DNA of 64,000 nt from Setoptus koraiensis. Taxonomy: Eukaryota; Arthropoda. This document shows positions 11,401 to 23,893 of the stretch, in pieces; the first letter of the stretch is position 1; the number at the start of each line of letters is the position of its first letter. The position numbers were made by a program, and so were the translations under genes. The stretch is taken from contig CM106586.1 of NCBI GenBank assembly GCA_048013815.1, positions 18,538,001-18,602,000 on the forward strand, in the 5' to 3' direction. The notes under the pieces are model-generated. The model was not told the DNA's origin. It ran no database searches and saw only the letters and a list, made by a program, of their open reading frames with translations.

Positions 11401-13083
11401 GCGGCACCTTGAGGCGAGTCACTCAAACTGATCATTACTATTATATTGGCTTGTCACTGTTGTCGTTGTCGGCTGTTGGCGGTTGTTGTCGGTCGTTGTC
11501 GGTCGTTGGCGGCCGTTGGCGTGGTTACTGTTGTTGAGTTGCGACAGAGCGGACAACAACCGTGCGCCGCGAAAAACAAACCTAAACAAACCTTGGCGCT
11601 GCCAGTGGCGGCCATCGCGACGGAAATACGATTGTATCAGGCCACTGGCAACAACAGATTGAGATGGCGCCATAATTGAGTGATACGTGCTCAGAATACA
11701 GGGCCCCCAAATAGTCGCCCGTCAGCGATGACGCTCAAGCTCAAGTGTTTCTCTAATAATCGCTGCGAGTGCAGCGATCGCCTGGCGGCCAAATCTCAAA
11801 CAAACGGCCCCCTATAACATGCAAACATCGAGAGTACATCGACGGAAACAGTGTCTTGCTGCGCCGTCCGCAGCACGCCGCCTCCGTCGCTATTCACAGG
11901 GCAAGTGGCCAGTATTCGCAAGCCAAGTGGCCAGTATTCACAGACTATTCACGCGCACTATTTGCCACATCGGGCGCGGGCTTGCCAAAACCGGCCCGGT
12001 GCCGCCAGACGGAGGCAACAAGATCATTAGTGGTGGCGGCGTGCATACGCAACAACACCGACATGAGCAACACCATTAAGCGTGTGTGTGTGTGTCCCAT
12101 TGACATCATTTGATAACGGTGCGAATTGTTTGATTGCGTCATTCAGGTATATGCCAGCTCTCACAAGAACTGAATTGAGGCTTGTCATTTTGTGGCATGG
12201 CCGCCATGGTTGCGTAACAGTTGCCATTGTGCAACATGACATGACACGGTAATGGGTGTTTGTGTTGGCGACAAACAGCAAACAACAAACAACAAACAAC
12301 AAACGTCGCGAGATTGGAGGCGACATTTTTTGAGATTGAAAACACAAAAGATTGAATTGATTTGCGTTGTTGTCACAAGTTGTCTCTTGGGCACGCGTCC
12401 GTTATTTTCGCGACTCTCAGCTAACAAATTCACAAATATAACGGATGCGTCTCGCAGGGGCCGCTGTTTGCATTGGCCGGGCGTTTATTTTCGTTCGTCT
12501 GGTTGGCAAAGCGACTGCTAATGATTGTCGCGCAACGACCGATAACCGAGCTCCAGTTGGTCGACAGTCGGCCGACCACTTGTCGGCCGGCCAATTGAAC
12601 GGGATTGAATCGGACGCACCGGCACGCCGAGCCAAGTGTCCAGAGGAGTGCAAGTGAATTTTAGAATGATGATAAATTGTGCAAACTGGTGACATTCCAT
12701 TAGAGTTGGCGTCGCCGTCGAGATGGCCCAGCGATAGTGGCGACGACACTGCAAATGGCGCGCACTCATTGAATATATTCGTCGTCGTAATATATATTGG
12801 TCATGTTTGGCGATGTCGTAACAGTGTGACAACGGTCGCAATAATCGCGCAATATCAATGGAGAAATATCACTGGAGAAATATCACTGAAATCACTGAAA
12901 CCAATGGCCGGCCGGGCTAATGATGCGCCGACCCAAGCGCCATCGATGACTAATGGACTCACCTGTGCTGGCTGGCTCAATTGTTGCTGTCAGGCATAGA
13001 CAAATGAAAATAAACGACCACAATTTAATGATGACGCACACAACTAATGATAATGATGATGCAACTTGAAATTGCTGCTGCAT
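8475..13083 (-). CDS. DIP/lachesin-like three-Ig cell-surface protein (3' end not found)
   Basis: I read six reverse-strand exons with matching phases: 12963-13083 (signal peptide from MQQQFQVASS), 10755-10909, 10040-10579, 9874-9934, 9275-9625 and 8475-8897. All have GT donors and AG acceptors. Ig1 shows the Cys of FDCSIDN, VAWLKRD and the DKGHYMCQL cysteine motif, followed by the linker FLDVQIPPTI, which is typical of lachesin, DIP and IgLON proteins. Ig2 has LELRCHAQGHPRPEIEW and closes with EAGVYL then CIANNKVPPAVSHRITVRV. Ig3 has VELECQIEAYPPVLDVRW and YGSYQCLASNN, ending IRLHE across an intron, as in IRLYE of the family. The sixth exon is a low-complexity Asn/Gln/Ala-rich stalk and is the least certain. 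The family acts in neuronal surface recognition, usually GPI- or membrane-anchored. No anchor exon was found. Ig2 carries an Asn-rich insert (near 10150-10195) not usual in the family. Confidence 0.75.
9025..9136. repeat. 16-bp minisatellite (GTTTGTGTATGGGTAC)
   Basis: Seven head-to-tail 16-bp copies with one or two changes each, inside the Ig-gene intron just beyond the donor of the Ig3 exon. Confidence 0.95.
9641..9694. repeat. 9-bp repeat next to the Ig3 splice acceptor
   Basis: Six copies of TGCCATTGG/TGCCATTGA lie just upstream (on the reverse strand) of the acceptor at 9627-9626. The repeat therefore occupies the place where branch point and pyrimidine tract are expected. In the other strand it reads as His-Gln-Trp repeats, which I treat as an artefact. 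Confidence 0.9.
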
Positions 13084-13166
13084 CTTTTGCCTAAATCTGT
13101 TTGCCGATTTGGTATTGCGATTATGAGTGGTGCAACTCTGAATGCGCTATTATCGACTATTATGCA

Positions 13167-13250
13167 CCGACTGAATTATGCGCACTGAATTAGGCGAACT
13201 GAATTATCCGGACTGAATTATCCGGACTGAATCATCCGGACTGAATTAGC
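13167..13250. repeat. 14-bp minisatellite (CGGACTGAATTATC)
   Basis: Six tandem 14-bp units. The last four are nearly identical, the first two more diverged. It lies just upstream of the first coding exon of the Ig gene, so it could be in its promoter or 5' region. Confidence 0.9.
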
Positions 13251-13785
13251 GGCGAATGGCGGATAACGGCAGCCAATAACGGTTGCCCGATGAACAAACA
13301 GTCGGTTGCAAGCGGCGTTCGGATCGCGCAAACAATGCCCTAATTTCGTAATGTGTGTCGCACTTGCTAAGGCGTCTTGGTGTGCAATGGTGGCTTTTGG
13401 GGCGCCCCGGCAATGATATCCTGCGCAGTGTTGTTTGTATGACATTCGATGATTATTTGCTGATCATTTGCTGATTATTACATCAATTGCGCACTCATTA
13501 ACACTGTTGATGCTGACAAATTTTCAATGTGCTGCCGCCGTGTGGGCCCGCCAACAAGCCGACTTGAGAGAGCGAGTTGTCGCCGGCTAACAGCTGGCTG
13601 ATAGTTGGCTGATGGGCCAAAAGTTGCGCTAATTTGTGGCTATTCACTACGAATGTAATTGCGTGATTTGTTAATTGTTAATTGCTGCCGATGCTTGCCG
13701 TTGCATAATGACCAATGACGAGCCCATAATGTGCCCGCTACTCGCTGGCACTGCGACTCGGTAAACCGTTGCGAGTTGGTTGGTT

Positions 13786-13789
13786 GTGT

Positions 13790-13823
<34 letters not shown>

Positions 13824-13858
13824 CGCTGTTGTCGCTGTTGTTGCTGTTGTTGCTGCTG
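13786..13858. repeat. (GTT)n triplet repeat
   Basis: A nearly pure GTT run of about 24 units, with GTC and GCT interruptions at its right end. Confidence 0.95.
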
Positions 13859-15680
13859 ATGATCACTAACTAATGGCTGCACTCAACTTATTCATCCATT
13901 TACGGCGGATATTGGCCAACAGTTGACTCACTCACTGTTCGCCCACTCACTCGCGTGTCCGTGGCACACTCACTGGGGCCCCATTCACTCCGGACAGTTA
14001 ATATCGGATTGGCTGTCGGATGATAAGATGCTGTGCACTGTTCGAGAGCTATATGTGTCTATGCCATATACATAAACAGATATATGTGTGCGCTGGCCTG
14101 GGTACACAAGCAAGTATAAATTGCAAGCGGGGGCTAGATGTTGCTTGATGCTCGAGAACAAAATTGAATCAACCGTTGGCTCGCTGAGTGGCGCACAAAG
14201 TCAATTTTGCGTGTGCGCAACTACGTGCAGCATGCAAGCGGCCGAGCCGGCCGCCGCTGGGGCCCCTTCAGCGCGCCACCGGGCCCCAATTGATATGTAG
14301 TGATGCCACGCAATGATGCCACGCACCAATACTGGCCGTGGCATCTCATAGTGCCACTACATGAAACAAACACACGAACCGTTACACAGACCCCAACACA
14401 CAGAGCGCGTAGACAGCCGATAGACGGGACAGAGACAAGTGCGATAGTGTGCAAAATGAACGGGGGTGGGCCCATCAATTGTTTGCAGCGTATAATGGGC
14501 AGCGTATTTGGAGTTGCCGGCCAGCAAGTGTCACAAGCTCGCTGGTTGGCAAGCTAGCGTGTGACAGGAATAAGACAACGGAGAGCGCGGGTAAGACAGG
14601 CGCGCGGATAAGACAGTGTCCGCGCGCGCGGCCGGTCAAACGGTCAGCAATCCCGAAAAGCGGTGCGCCCAAACGACACGAGACAACTTGTAAATGCAAG
14701 CAGTCGCTTCTATTAGCTTGCATTAGCTTGCTGCTGTAAATAGCAGTGTTGTGGTCATGTTGTTCATTAGCAGCTATAACACACACACGCAAACACACAC
14801 ACAAACTGGCCAACGGGCCCCAATTCGGGCCCCACTTTTTGTCGGCTGTGTGCAGCTTATATTATCCCTGTGTCTGTCCGATAAACTGGGCGCCAATGAG
14901 CGATCGCCCGTTTTAGCGGCAAATGTTTTAAAACGACACCCATTTATTTACAGTAGCGGCAGCTAATGGTTTTGCTTGTCGGTTGGCAAACGGTTCACTG
15001 TTGCTCACTGGCCGCTTTATCATTATTATTACTATTATCATTATCAACAACACAAACAACAACAATATAAAACAATGGCGCAAATCTGTATCGGCGCACA
15101 GTACGTTGACAGTCGGTCACACATTTGTTAATCTAGGCGTTAGTTAGTGCGCCACGTCCACGCGCCAACAACAACACACAAAATCTGGCATTTCAATGGC
15201 ATTTCGAATGGCCGTCGTCAGTGTTGGCGCCACAAAAAGAATTGGCAAAGAAAAACTGGCATTGTTGTTGTCTCGCTGTATTGCATTGCGTAACTGTGCC
15301 ACTTTGCAAACAATACGTCCAAACAATACACGTTTGTGCGAATTGTAAACACACGCCACTTAATGGCGATTTTGTGTCTCGCTTCCTGTTCTGTCTCGTC
15401 GTTGCTCACGTCGGACATAAAATATTCTGTTATCTATCTACTCTTCCTGTGTGTAGCTGCCACTGCCGGCATACATTGCATAATAACAAACAAATAATGA
15501 GCGTTTATAGAGACGGCATGCTGACAATTGTCAGCGGTCGTTAGTGGCGCCAACAATGAGCATTTACAAACAATTTCTCTCTTTAATCAATTGAAAACAC
15601 GCTGTTGCAAAATATCAATTCATCGTGGCATCTGTTAATAATTAAGCTGGTCGCCGCTGTTGTTGTCTCGTCGCTTGCTG

Positions 15681-15750
15681 TTGCAATCAGTTGCAATCAG
15701 TTGCAATCAGTTGCAATCAGTTGCAATCAGTTGCAATCAGTTGCAATCAG
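15681..15750. repeat. 10-bp repeat TTGCAATCAG, seven perfect copies
   Basis: Seven identical copies in tandem, followed by TTGCGTGATT. The perfect identity suggests a very young expansion. It is a third 10-bp array in the left part of the window. Confidence 0.98.
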
Positions 15751-15995
15751 TTGCGTGATTTCTGGCAGTAGTAGTCGCGCGCACGAGGATTAAGTAATCC
15801 AATAGTAAGTCAGTTTGTGAGTGAGTGTGCACTTTATCAATCGCAGCTGACATAATCCCTCGACAGGATCGATTAACTGCCAATTGTATCACAGTTAATC
15901 AGTTCAGTAGGCGAGCCATTAATTGATTAAATTATCATGCTACCAAAAATAAGTGTAATCTAGCAATATTCCGCTGTGGCCAATGCGCCGGCCAC

Positions 15996-18900
15996 TCAGA
16001 ATCCCTCCTCGTACGGCTCGTCGGCCCTCCTTGGCTCTGTGACAAATTCAGGTATGGCGATATTGTAATAGGTGACATCGAAACCGACACGATTCTGAGC
16101 GCTGCTTGTCTGCTGCAATTGATTTATTACATCTGACACCTGATCCACTAATTGAGCAAACGTGGGCCTGTAGCGCGAATTTTCCGCCCAACAACTCAGC
16201 ATTATATTGTATAGTAGATCGGGACAATACGATGGCTTTAGCATTCGTCGGCCAGATTTTAGATAATTGAATATGTCCCAATTGTCCACATCGGGGTACG
16301 GCGTCACTCCACGCGTCAACAATTCCCACAGTAGCACACCGTATGACCAAACGTCCGTTTTTGAGCTATAGTGACCCTTCTCTAAACTCTCGATGGCCAT
16401 CCATTTAACGGGTAGTTTAGTATTCTTGTTGTCGCTACTGTAGTAGTCGCGTTCGTAAATATCACGCGATAAACCAAAATCGGCCACCTTAACTGTCAGA
16501 TCACGGTCAAGCATACAATTTCTTGCCGCCAGATCGCGGTGTATAAATTTCGATTGTGCCAAATAGGCCATACCCTGGGCAACTTGAATACCAAACGTAA
16601 TCAAGTCCTTCACTGTGGGACAATTGGCATCGTCTCTGATGTAAGTTAATAGGTCTCCGTTCTTCATAAATGGTATGACCACCATAGGCAAACCAGTTGG
16701 ATCGAACGAAACTCCCAATAAGGTCAGCACATTTTTGTGCTCGAAATCTTTCATCATGAGGCCCTCTTCAAGGAAGGCTCGGTTGGTTCCAACGTAACCG
16801 GAGGTACCTATTAGTTGCGACATAATGCGTTAGTGACCGGTTAGTTATTGTCATCATTTACAAGTCATACATAAAAATGTTTTACATGAGGCCAAGATGG
16901 CAAAAATCACTTACGACTATTGAGTGTCTTCACTGCCACATCTATGTAGGAATTGTCGTCGAGTTTCAAATGTCCTTTGTACACTATGCCAAATTGACCC
17001 TCGCCTAGATTATGGAACAGAGTCAAACGTTTTCTCTCAATGAATATGCGCTCCTCTTTTAATAAGGTCATGAGTTCGTCATCTATGACATTTTTTGGCA
17101 TTGTGGGCAATTTGTTCACGTTGGACAATATTAGAGGCTCGCGTTGATCTAACTCGCCCTTGGGGTTTGTGAAATATTCTGTTTTCACGACGATGAAGGA
17201 GATTTCAGGGCGATAGAGATTTTGTCGTGTCAGATTCGGTTGAAAAAACTCAGAGTTCCATTAGAGCAATGCTTTTACGGAGTATCTCATTTTACTTACC
17301 ATTCTGACCTAACGGATTGGTTGTTATAGTGGCGGTCAGGTCGTCACGACCTGCGATATTAGTAAAACTTAAATGATTCGTTGGTAGCCTATAGGCTACA
17401 CTCATACCATTGCCATCTATTGTCTCTCGATCTGCGTTATTTGATGTTTTCAGCTTGAACATTTTCATATTGAATTCCGGAATCTTGAGCTTTTCCGGTA
17501 TCAAGGTGTAAGTCACAACAATAAAGATTGTCAGCACGAGTACAGTCAGTATCACCAGAATTCTCCACATTAACGATGCTGGCGCTTCTTTAAGTTCTTC
17601 AGTTTCGCTTTGTTTTGTGAATACATTGACATTATAAGTTTTACTGCCCAATGAAATCATTATTTTACTTCCCATCAAAAGTGCCTCACTATCCTTTGCT
17701 ACCAAACAATTCATGCTATTTGTAGTGATCACATTGATATCACGGCACAATATCTCTTGTCCATTCTCCGAGAGCAACTTCACTGGATAACCAGGCATAA
17801 TATTACTGCCGCTGATAGTGATCAATGAACTCATGTCTTTTTTCGTAATGGTTAGCTCGCGGAATTCAGGATCCTTGTGATAAGTTAGATAAGACGCTTC
17901 GGGATGTGTGACTAAATAATCAGCCAGAGGACTAGATCCATCCATCTTTAAAGTTAATTTGGCTCGAACAGGCCTACGGTAACTGGTGGCCGCCGTTGGC
18001 AACGGTGGACAAACACAGGTCAAAATGCCACGGTTAGCCCTTTCGGAGCTGTATTTGCAGAGTGTTTCTTTTTTGTCAATAGTGTCTCCAAAGTTAAGTA
18101 TCATTAGTGGTTTCACTACACTATTCAGATTGATTCCGGTAAAGTTGATTGTTGTGTTACCCGAGTCTATTGTCGCCAAAAAATTAATATTATCCACTCT
18201 CGGATCGGGCTTATATTTGAAAGTTTGCGAAAGTTGGCTAGGACGAGGTGAAATCATGGGAGACTCAGTTATGGGAACATTAATACCGTCCGCATCTCTT
18301 GTAGTGCCTGTTCCGTAACTATAAGTAGACTGATTATATTTGTTGTAATCAAACGATTGAAAATTGTCGTCAACAAGCAATCTTATTGGTTGAGCCTCAG
18401 AAATTTCTTGTGCGTTTCCGGCAGAATTCATGTATGGATCAGATGTACATTTCAACTGCTTTGGTGTAGCAGCAAACACTCGACATTCTTGTGATTTTCC
18501 AATCAATAATCGTCTAGTCGATCCAATGTTGAGGTTGTGTCCATACACGGTGACATTTGTACCGCCTGAGTAAGGTCCATAGTCGGGATATATTCCGTCT
18601 ACGTACACGGGTTTAAAATCAAATTGTTTCGCACTGGTGGTGTTCCCTTTGATATCTAGCACTCCAACATGGGATGTAACATTGATGGAAATAGAAGCGG
18701 CAATTGGTTGCTGCACCGGCTTGGTCGTGCATGTTATTTCTGAATCAGTCCACTTATTGTTTTCCATTACACATTCCTGTTGACCCAAATGAATCTTTAT
18801 CCAATTGTCGTCCCCACTTGCATCGGCGCTGGCTGAACCGAAATTCTGACCCCGTATAGAGATCTTTGTGCCACCGGTCAGAGGTCCACTTTCTGGCACA

Positions 18901-20900
18901 AAGCCGTGAATGATTGGAGGACACGATTTTGTTGAAAACTTTTCTGATGAACTACATTCCTCCCTCATCGTACAACGTCCGGAACACCAGCCACACTTCA
19001 GAGGATCCCTCTTGGATAGACACGAATGGCATGTTGTAAAGTAAGAGCAAGAATTTAAATTCAATCTAAAAAGTTTCTGATCACTAGTTGCAATGTAGAG
19101 AGATTGATTGCCTAAATATTCCCTCAAACTTGACGCGGGTAATATGCTTATACCGGATGACGATAACTTGCTTGAATGCCTCTCAGATATGAAGGATTTT
19201 CCCAAATTATTGAGTATTTGGCCAGTATTGAAATCAATGGCGTACATAGGAGGTTCATATTCGTCTTCGGTGCCAATTTTAAGTAGAATTCCGTCATCAC
19301 TGCCAACAAACACCACAGACTTGTCGTATTGCATGATCGAGGCCAAAAAATTCACCCTAAGCGATCCAAGACTGTAAAGAAATTTTTGGTTGATGTCATA
19401 ATATCGAGTCGCGTCGATAAATTCATTTATATTAGATTGGCACAACTGAGTTTCGTCCATTGGGCTCCTGGTGCATAGAGTCTTCTTGTCGTCATGGAAT
19501 TTAGCTAACAGTTGAACCTGAGGTCCGCCCTTGTAACACTCTCTCATCATGGAGGTGAATATATCATTAATTATCGCCATATTGTATGAACAAAGACGAG
19601 TTTCTACATGATTGGAATCAGTTTCTATTTCAAATATGGCATGGAAGTTTTCCGTAGATCCCAAAGACTCTTTTGCCTGGTCTGATGGCTGGTAATAAGC
19701 CTTAACAACCTTGCCAGTATAGATCGTGCCGGCACGTCCACAGTTTAACCTGACCTCAGTGTAAGAAGATAGATGGCTAACACCGTTGCAGACGCGAGCA
19801 AGTCGAGCTTTGATCTCTTGTTGGTACGGTTGATCAGTCGACCTACGAGATTCTGATATTAACTCGTCATTTAAAACAAAGTATGTGTAGTTTCCGTACT
19901 CGAAGGTATAAATGTATTCGGTGGCCAAATATTGCTGGCCGTTACGATTAGTAACATTGAGACGATCCGACAAGCTGGCACTCGAGTCCAAGACCATCTC
20001 TAAGGAGCGTGAATTCGCCATTGACTCTATTCTATATTTGCCTATCACAGGTAAGTAAGGATAATTTGGCTTCAAATTGTTGTTGATAGATTTACGATTT
20101 GTGCTTATGAAAATAGATCGTGCATTGCCACTTCCATCTAATACGGCCTTAACTCCGGTATATTCAGTGAGATACTTTAAATTAATAGCCGGGGTGGATC
20201 TATGATCTACAATTGGTAGTTCCCTTGTGCTTAGATCAAGAATCCTGTGTAGAAGACATTTGAATGTAGCCTGATTTGTGTAACATGCCAATAAAAGATC
20301 ACTGGCAGGATGTTGTTGAATGATCAATAATAGTTGATTTTTGATAGAGGCATCATGGCGCTGGTTGTTTTGGTTGTTTGCTAATGCATCGTCTTGAGTC
20401 ACCATGGGTTGAAAGAATTTGTTGTAATCATAATATGTGTTTGAGATTGCGAAATTCTTGGAAAGCTTGAGAAGTTTCGAATTTTGCGTAAATATAAAAA
20501 TTGTGTCATCTACATTGTTTACAAGTAGATTGTCTATTTGTTGTTCCAATTTAATAGAGCTAACACCCAATGTCTCTAGGGTTATAGTTGGGTTAGCTAG
20601 GCTTTGTTGGGTGCTAGAGTTGCATTCAACAGGTTGTATGGCACAACTATTTATCACAATCAACAACAACAATAATGGTAATAGAAATAGAAAATTTGCG
20701 TGGGTTATTTTTGCACAATTTATCACATGATAATCAATAATTGTGATTGTCTGCCTCTGCCTATGAGGGGTGGTGATGGTGGTGGTGTTGGTCCATTGAC
20801 CCTTGGGGTGGTCGTGTATCGTCGCTTGCTTAAATAATCTCTTCCTCGAGTGGTTGACTAGGGGTTTGGGTCCAGCCCAGTGTGTCTCAAATTGTGTCAT
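15996..20900 (-). CDS. MET/RON-family receptor tyrosine kinase
   Basis: Three reverse-strand exons join in phase: 17300-20900, 16915-17178 and 15996-16807, giving 1558 residues. Order: a 68-residue basic N-region, a hydrophobic signal/anchor (69-86), a semaphorin-like region to about 610, a Cys-rich PSI repeat (about 615-665), IPT/TIG domains (for example IHGFVPESGPLTGG and VDGIYPDYGPYSGG), a membrane segment at about 1108-1132, then the kinase. The kinase shows the loop LGEGQFGIVYKG (from 1258), VAVK with Lys1284, HRDLAARN with Asp1380, DFG (1398-1400), and twin activation-loop tyrosines 1410-1411 in RDYYSSDN, placed as in MET. GLMMKDFEHKNVLTLLG closely matches the same MET segment. The tail has YYNI (Tyr1535), a pTyr-x-Asn form that suits GRB2-type SH2 binding. 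Known role of the family: growth-factor signalling in cell motility and shape. The whole ectodomain plus membrane segment sits in one exon. I see no clear furin site of the sort that splits vertebrate MET. Confidence 0.9.
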
Positions 20901-22037
20901 GTCTGATACTGTTGTTTATAGCAGCCGATTGTATAAGTGTTTCCAATGTATAAGATGCGATGATTCTATGCCTAATTAAAGATGATATATTCATGTTTGT
21001 AGAATTGCCGTCTCGCCAGCATGGGTCAGTTAAAATTGCGATCCGTTTGCTGTCTAATAATTGATGCAAATAAATACATTTAAGTAAATAAATCAATCTT
21101 CATTCATTTTGTTGGCCATTCCTGAGAATCATAATGAGTGTGTGTGTGTAAGCGTTTGTTTCTAGTGGTGGTGATGATGATTAATTAAGACGACGTTCAA
21201 GAGTCACATATAAACGTGTGTGAGTCAATCAGATATAATTCATTACAGCTGGTTGGAACAATGTGTGCAAATATACAGTAGCAATGTAACAAGCGTCAGA
21301 CACCGCCGAAAATGTGTGATAATAATGGCATAGAAATAATAATGAAATGTGCGTAAATAAATGCAAAAGCTGATCTTGTTCAGATATTTCTGTATTGCCA
21401 GTGTTGTTGTGAATGACGTCGTGGTTGTTGTTAGTTGAAACAAGTGTCGCTAGTAATTGTCTGCGATTAATGGTGCGAGCCAACAGCATCGGCATGCCAC
21501 AACCGATTTGTTGTTCTTGTCGTGGTCGTCGTCGTCTAATAACCTTGAATATCAATCTGTGTATCGTGGCCGCTGGATATTGTTGTGTTATTATATTATT
21601 ATGCTCCTAATATTATTACTACGTGTCGCCCGTGATTTATATCAATAATATCAAACGGCTGGGGCTGGGATCCGGCGCCGGCACTTGTGACAGGCACTGA
21701 CAGGAATTTGGGATTTTGTCCTGAGGAATTTATGCAACAACAAAATGGGCAACAAAAGACGTTTAATGCATTGAAACAATTCAATTTCACGCTGTGTGGG
21801 CACTTTATGTCACACTAATCTAGTAATATCACTATTTTGTTATAATTGGTGCCAAATTGGCATTGATGGGAGATGGAATTATTTTTATTATTATTATTGG
21901 CGTACATCTGCTTGTGTGTTGTGCAGTATTTTGCCCATGATGGGAATACGCCCTTGTTCTTATTGGTGTGCATATACAAAATCACAGAGCGAGTTCACCA
22001 CCAATGATGCTGTGATCTGTGATGATACTGTAACAGT

Positions 22038-22068
22038 ACACTCTCTCTCTCTCTCTCTCTCACTCTTG
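22038..22068. repeat. (CT)n microsatellite
   Basis: A run of CT dinucleotides between two divergent genes, a plausible GAGA-factor type site but unproven. Confidence 0.9.
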
Positions 22069-23753
22069 TTATAGCAACATAGCATTTTTGCCCGTTGAAG
22101 CCAAGTTGAATGAGTGAAAATTCCGCGAATTTTCATCAACCATGCTCATGCGTTTATTATATACGCTTCGACTATGCTGTTTGAGCACACACACTGCCGC
22201 TCTCTTGGCCACTACCAATGGAATGCCAAGTGTCTATGATCGCCGCCGGTTCATTGCCCCCAACAAACAACAACATATACGCGGCCAATCTTGCCTCTAA
22301 CGACCATCGGGCCAACAAATGAAGCCGAGCCTTTTCTTTTTACCCACCATATTCTGTTTCTTTGCGCAACCCCCTATGAAGTGGCTCATCAATCGTGGCG
22401 ATTGCTTTGAGTTACTTTGAACTTGCATTTGCAAACTTTCGCGAATCACAAGTTACGATTCGCGATGAAATTCGTTCGGTGCCCAATGCCCGCCCGATCA
22501 ATACCCGTAAGCAGACGGATCGCGTTACAACGGGCAGCGATACTCCGAATGTTTCGAATCTGTGAATATCTTGACCGTCGCTGCAACCAACCGTTATTGA
22601 TTGACGGGTCAGCATGCATGGAGTCACACGGACAAACATACGTCTGACAATTGTGAGATGATCAGTCTGAGCAGTTCAGCTCTCGATAAATATGAGTTGG
22701 CCAGACATACTTCATTCACAGTCTGGCCCGCACACAAAAGATTGTCGCCCCTGTGGCACTGTGCGGTTCCCTCTGAATCAGACGACGATCATCGGCGCCC
22801 TCGAAAGTTCTGCTTCCTGTCTCGCTTACCTACCGAACTTAATCTGGCATTGATCCACTTTTTCTGAATGAAACGATGGACGAAAAATTGAATACATCGT
22901 ATGAATGGCCGCAGTCTGGCAGCTCGCCATCCAATTCCAATGACCGACTCCTTCGAGACGCCATTCTAGAGGTACTCGGTTGCTCGTCAGGTCAAGCGGA
23001 ATGACGATGTGCCTGTCTGGTTGATCATTCTCTTGAGTTAGACACAACAAAAGTGAGACATCTAACGGAACCGTTGACACACATTGACATATGCCCGCAC
23101 AGCTAACAATGGTGTGCTATACTGATTTTTATCAAGTTTTTTCACAACGTGCACTTCTGCACTCGGGGTACAAATGAAGTGTGAATTGAGTTCAAACTAT
23201 ATGCTGGATCGCGGTTTCTGTCGCGCCAATTGGGCTGTTCCGCGTCGTCGCCGCACCCTCCGCGATTCTTCGGCGCGCAACATCGCTCAAGCGGCATAGA
23301 CACCTCAAATCACTATTAATTGATGACATAACTTTGATTTAATCAACTCTCAACACATTCGCTCAATTAGAGGCACCCGTTCCGCTTCAGTGGGGACGCC
23401 GCGGGATGAGCACCCCTAGGGAGTTTCTACCGCGGCGGTTTGCGCGGACTTCCGCGCGATACTTCAGCGTACTCCAAACTATTGGTGCATTTGTCAAACG
23501 ACGTAATTATCGGAGGATTTTATATTTGTGTGCAGCCATTGACAATTATAGACAAACGCTCGGCAGCGTGACGATAAACGTGTATCCCTCGTCGTCAAGA
23601 TGTGCACGCAACTGTTGCTACCTCACATAACAATCACACATATTGCCAGCCAGGCAAGTATGCCACATGACAAGTCACCAAAGCTACTTAAGCTGCCAAT
23701 ATAACCTTGAATGTTATCGTTATGGAGTGGAAAAATACAAACAATTGCTACAA

Positions 23754-23760
23754 TATATAA
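23754..23760 (+). promoter_or_regulatory. Possible TATA box
   Basis: TATATAA, placed 134 nt upstream of the ATG of the PEP-synthase-like gene. It would give a short 5' leader of about 100 nt. Only motif and position support it. Confidence 0.35.
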
Positions 23761-23893
23761 ACGATTGTGAATCTTACAATTGTTAGTATAGTGATAATGA
23801 TGAGCCTACTCAAACGATTGATATCTTACAGTTTTAATCTCAAGCTAGAGAAGTTACAGTGTATTCATTTTTTAAATTCATAACCCGACGACA

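Larger units (their letters stand above)
13251..15995. other. Intergenic stretch with simple repeats
   Basis: No gene was supported between the 5' end of the Ig gene and the 3' end of the receptor kinase. It holds a GTT run at 13786-13858, a CA-type tract near 14776-14806, and a 10-bp repeat at 15681-15750. Short open frames here have no support. Confidence 0.55.
20901..23893. other. Divergent intergenic region between the MET-like and PEP-synthase-like genes
   Basis: The two genes are transcribed away from each other across about 3 kb, so both promoters should lie here. I see no further gene. There is a CT microsatellite at 22038-22068 and a TATATAA at 23754-23760, 134 nt before the rightward ATG. 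Small frames in both strands lack support. Confidence 0.6.
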
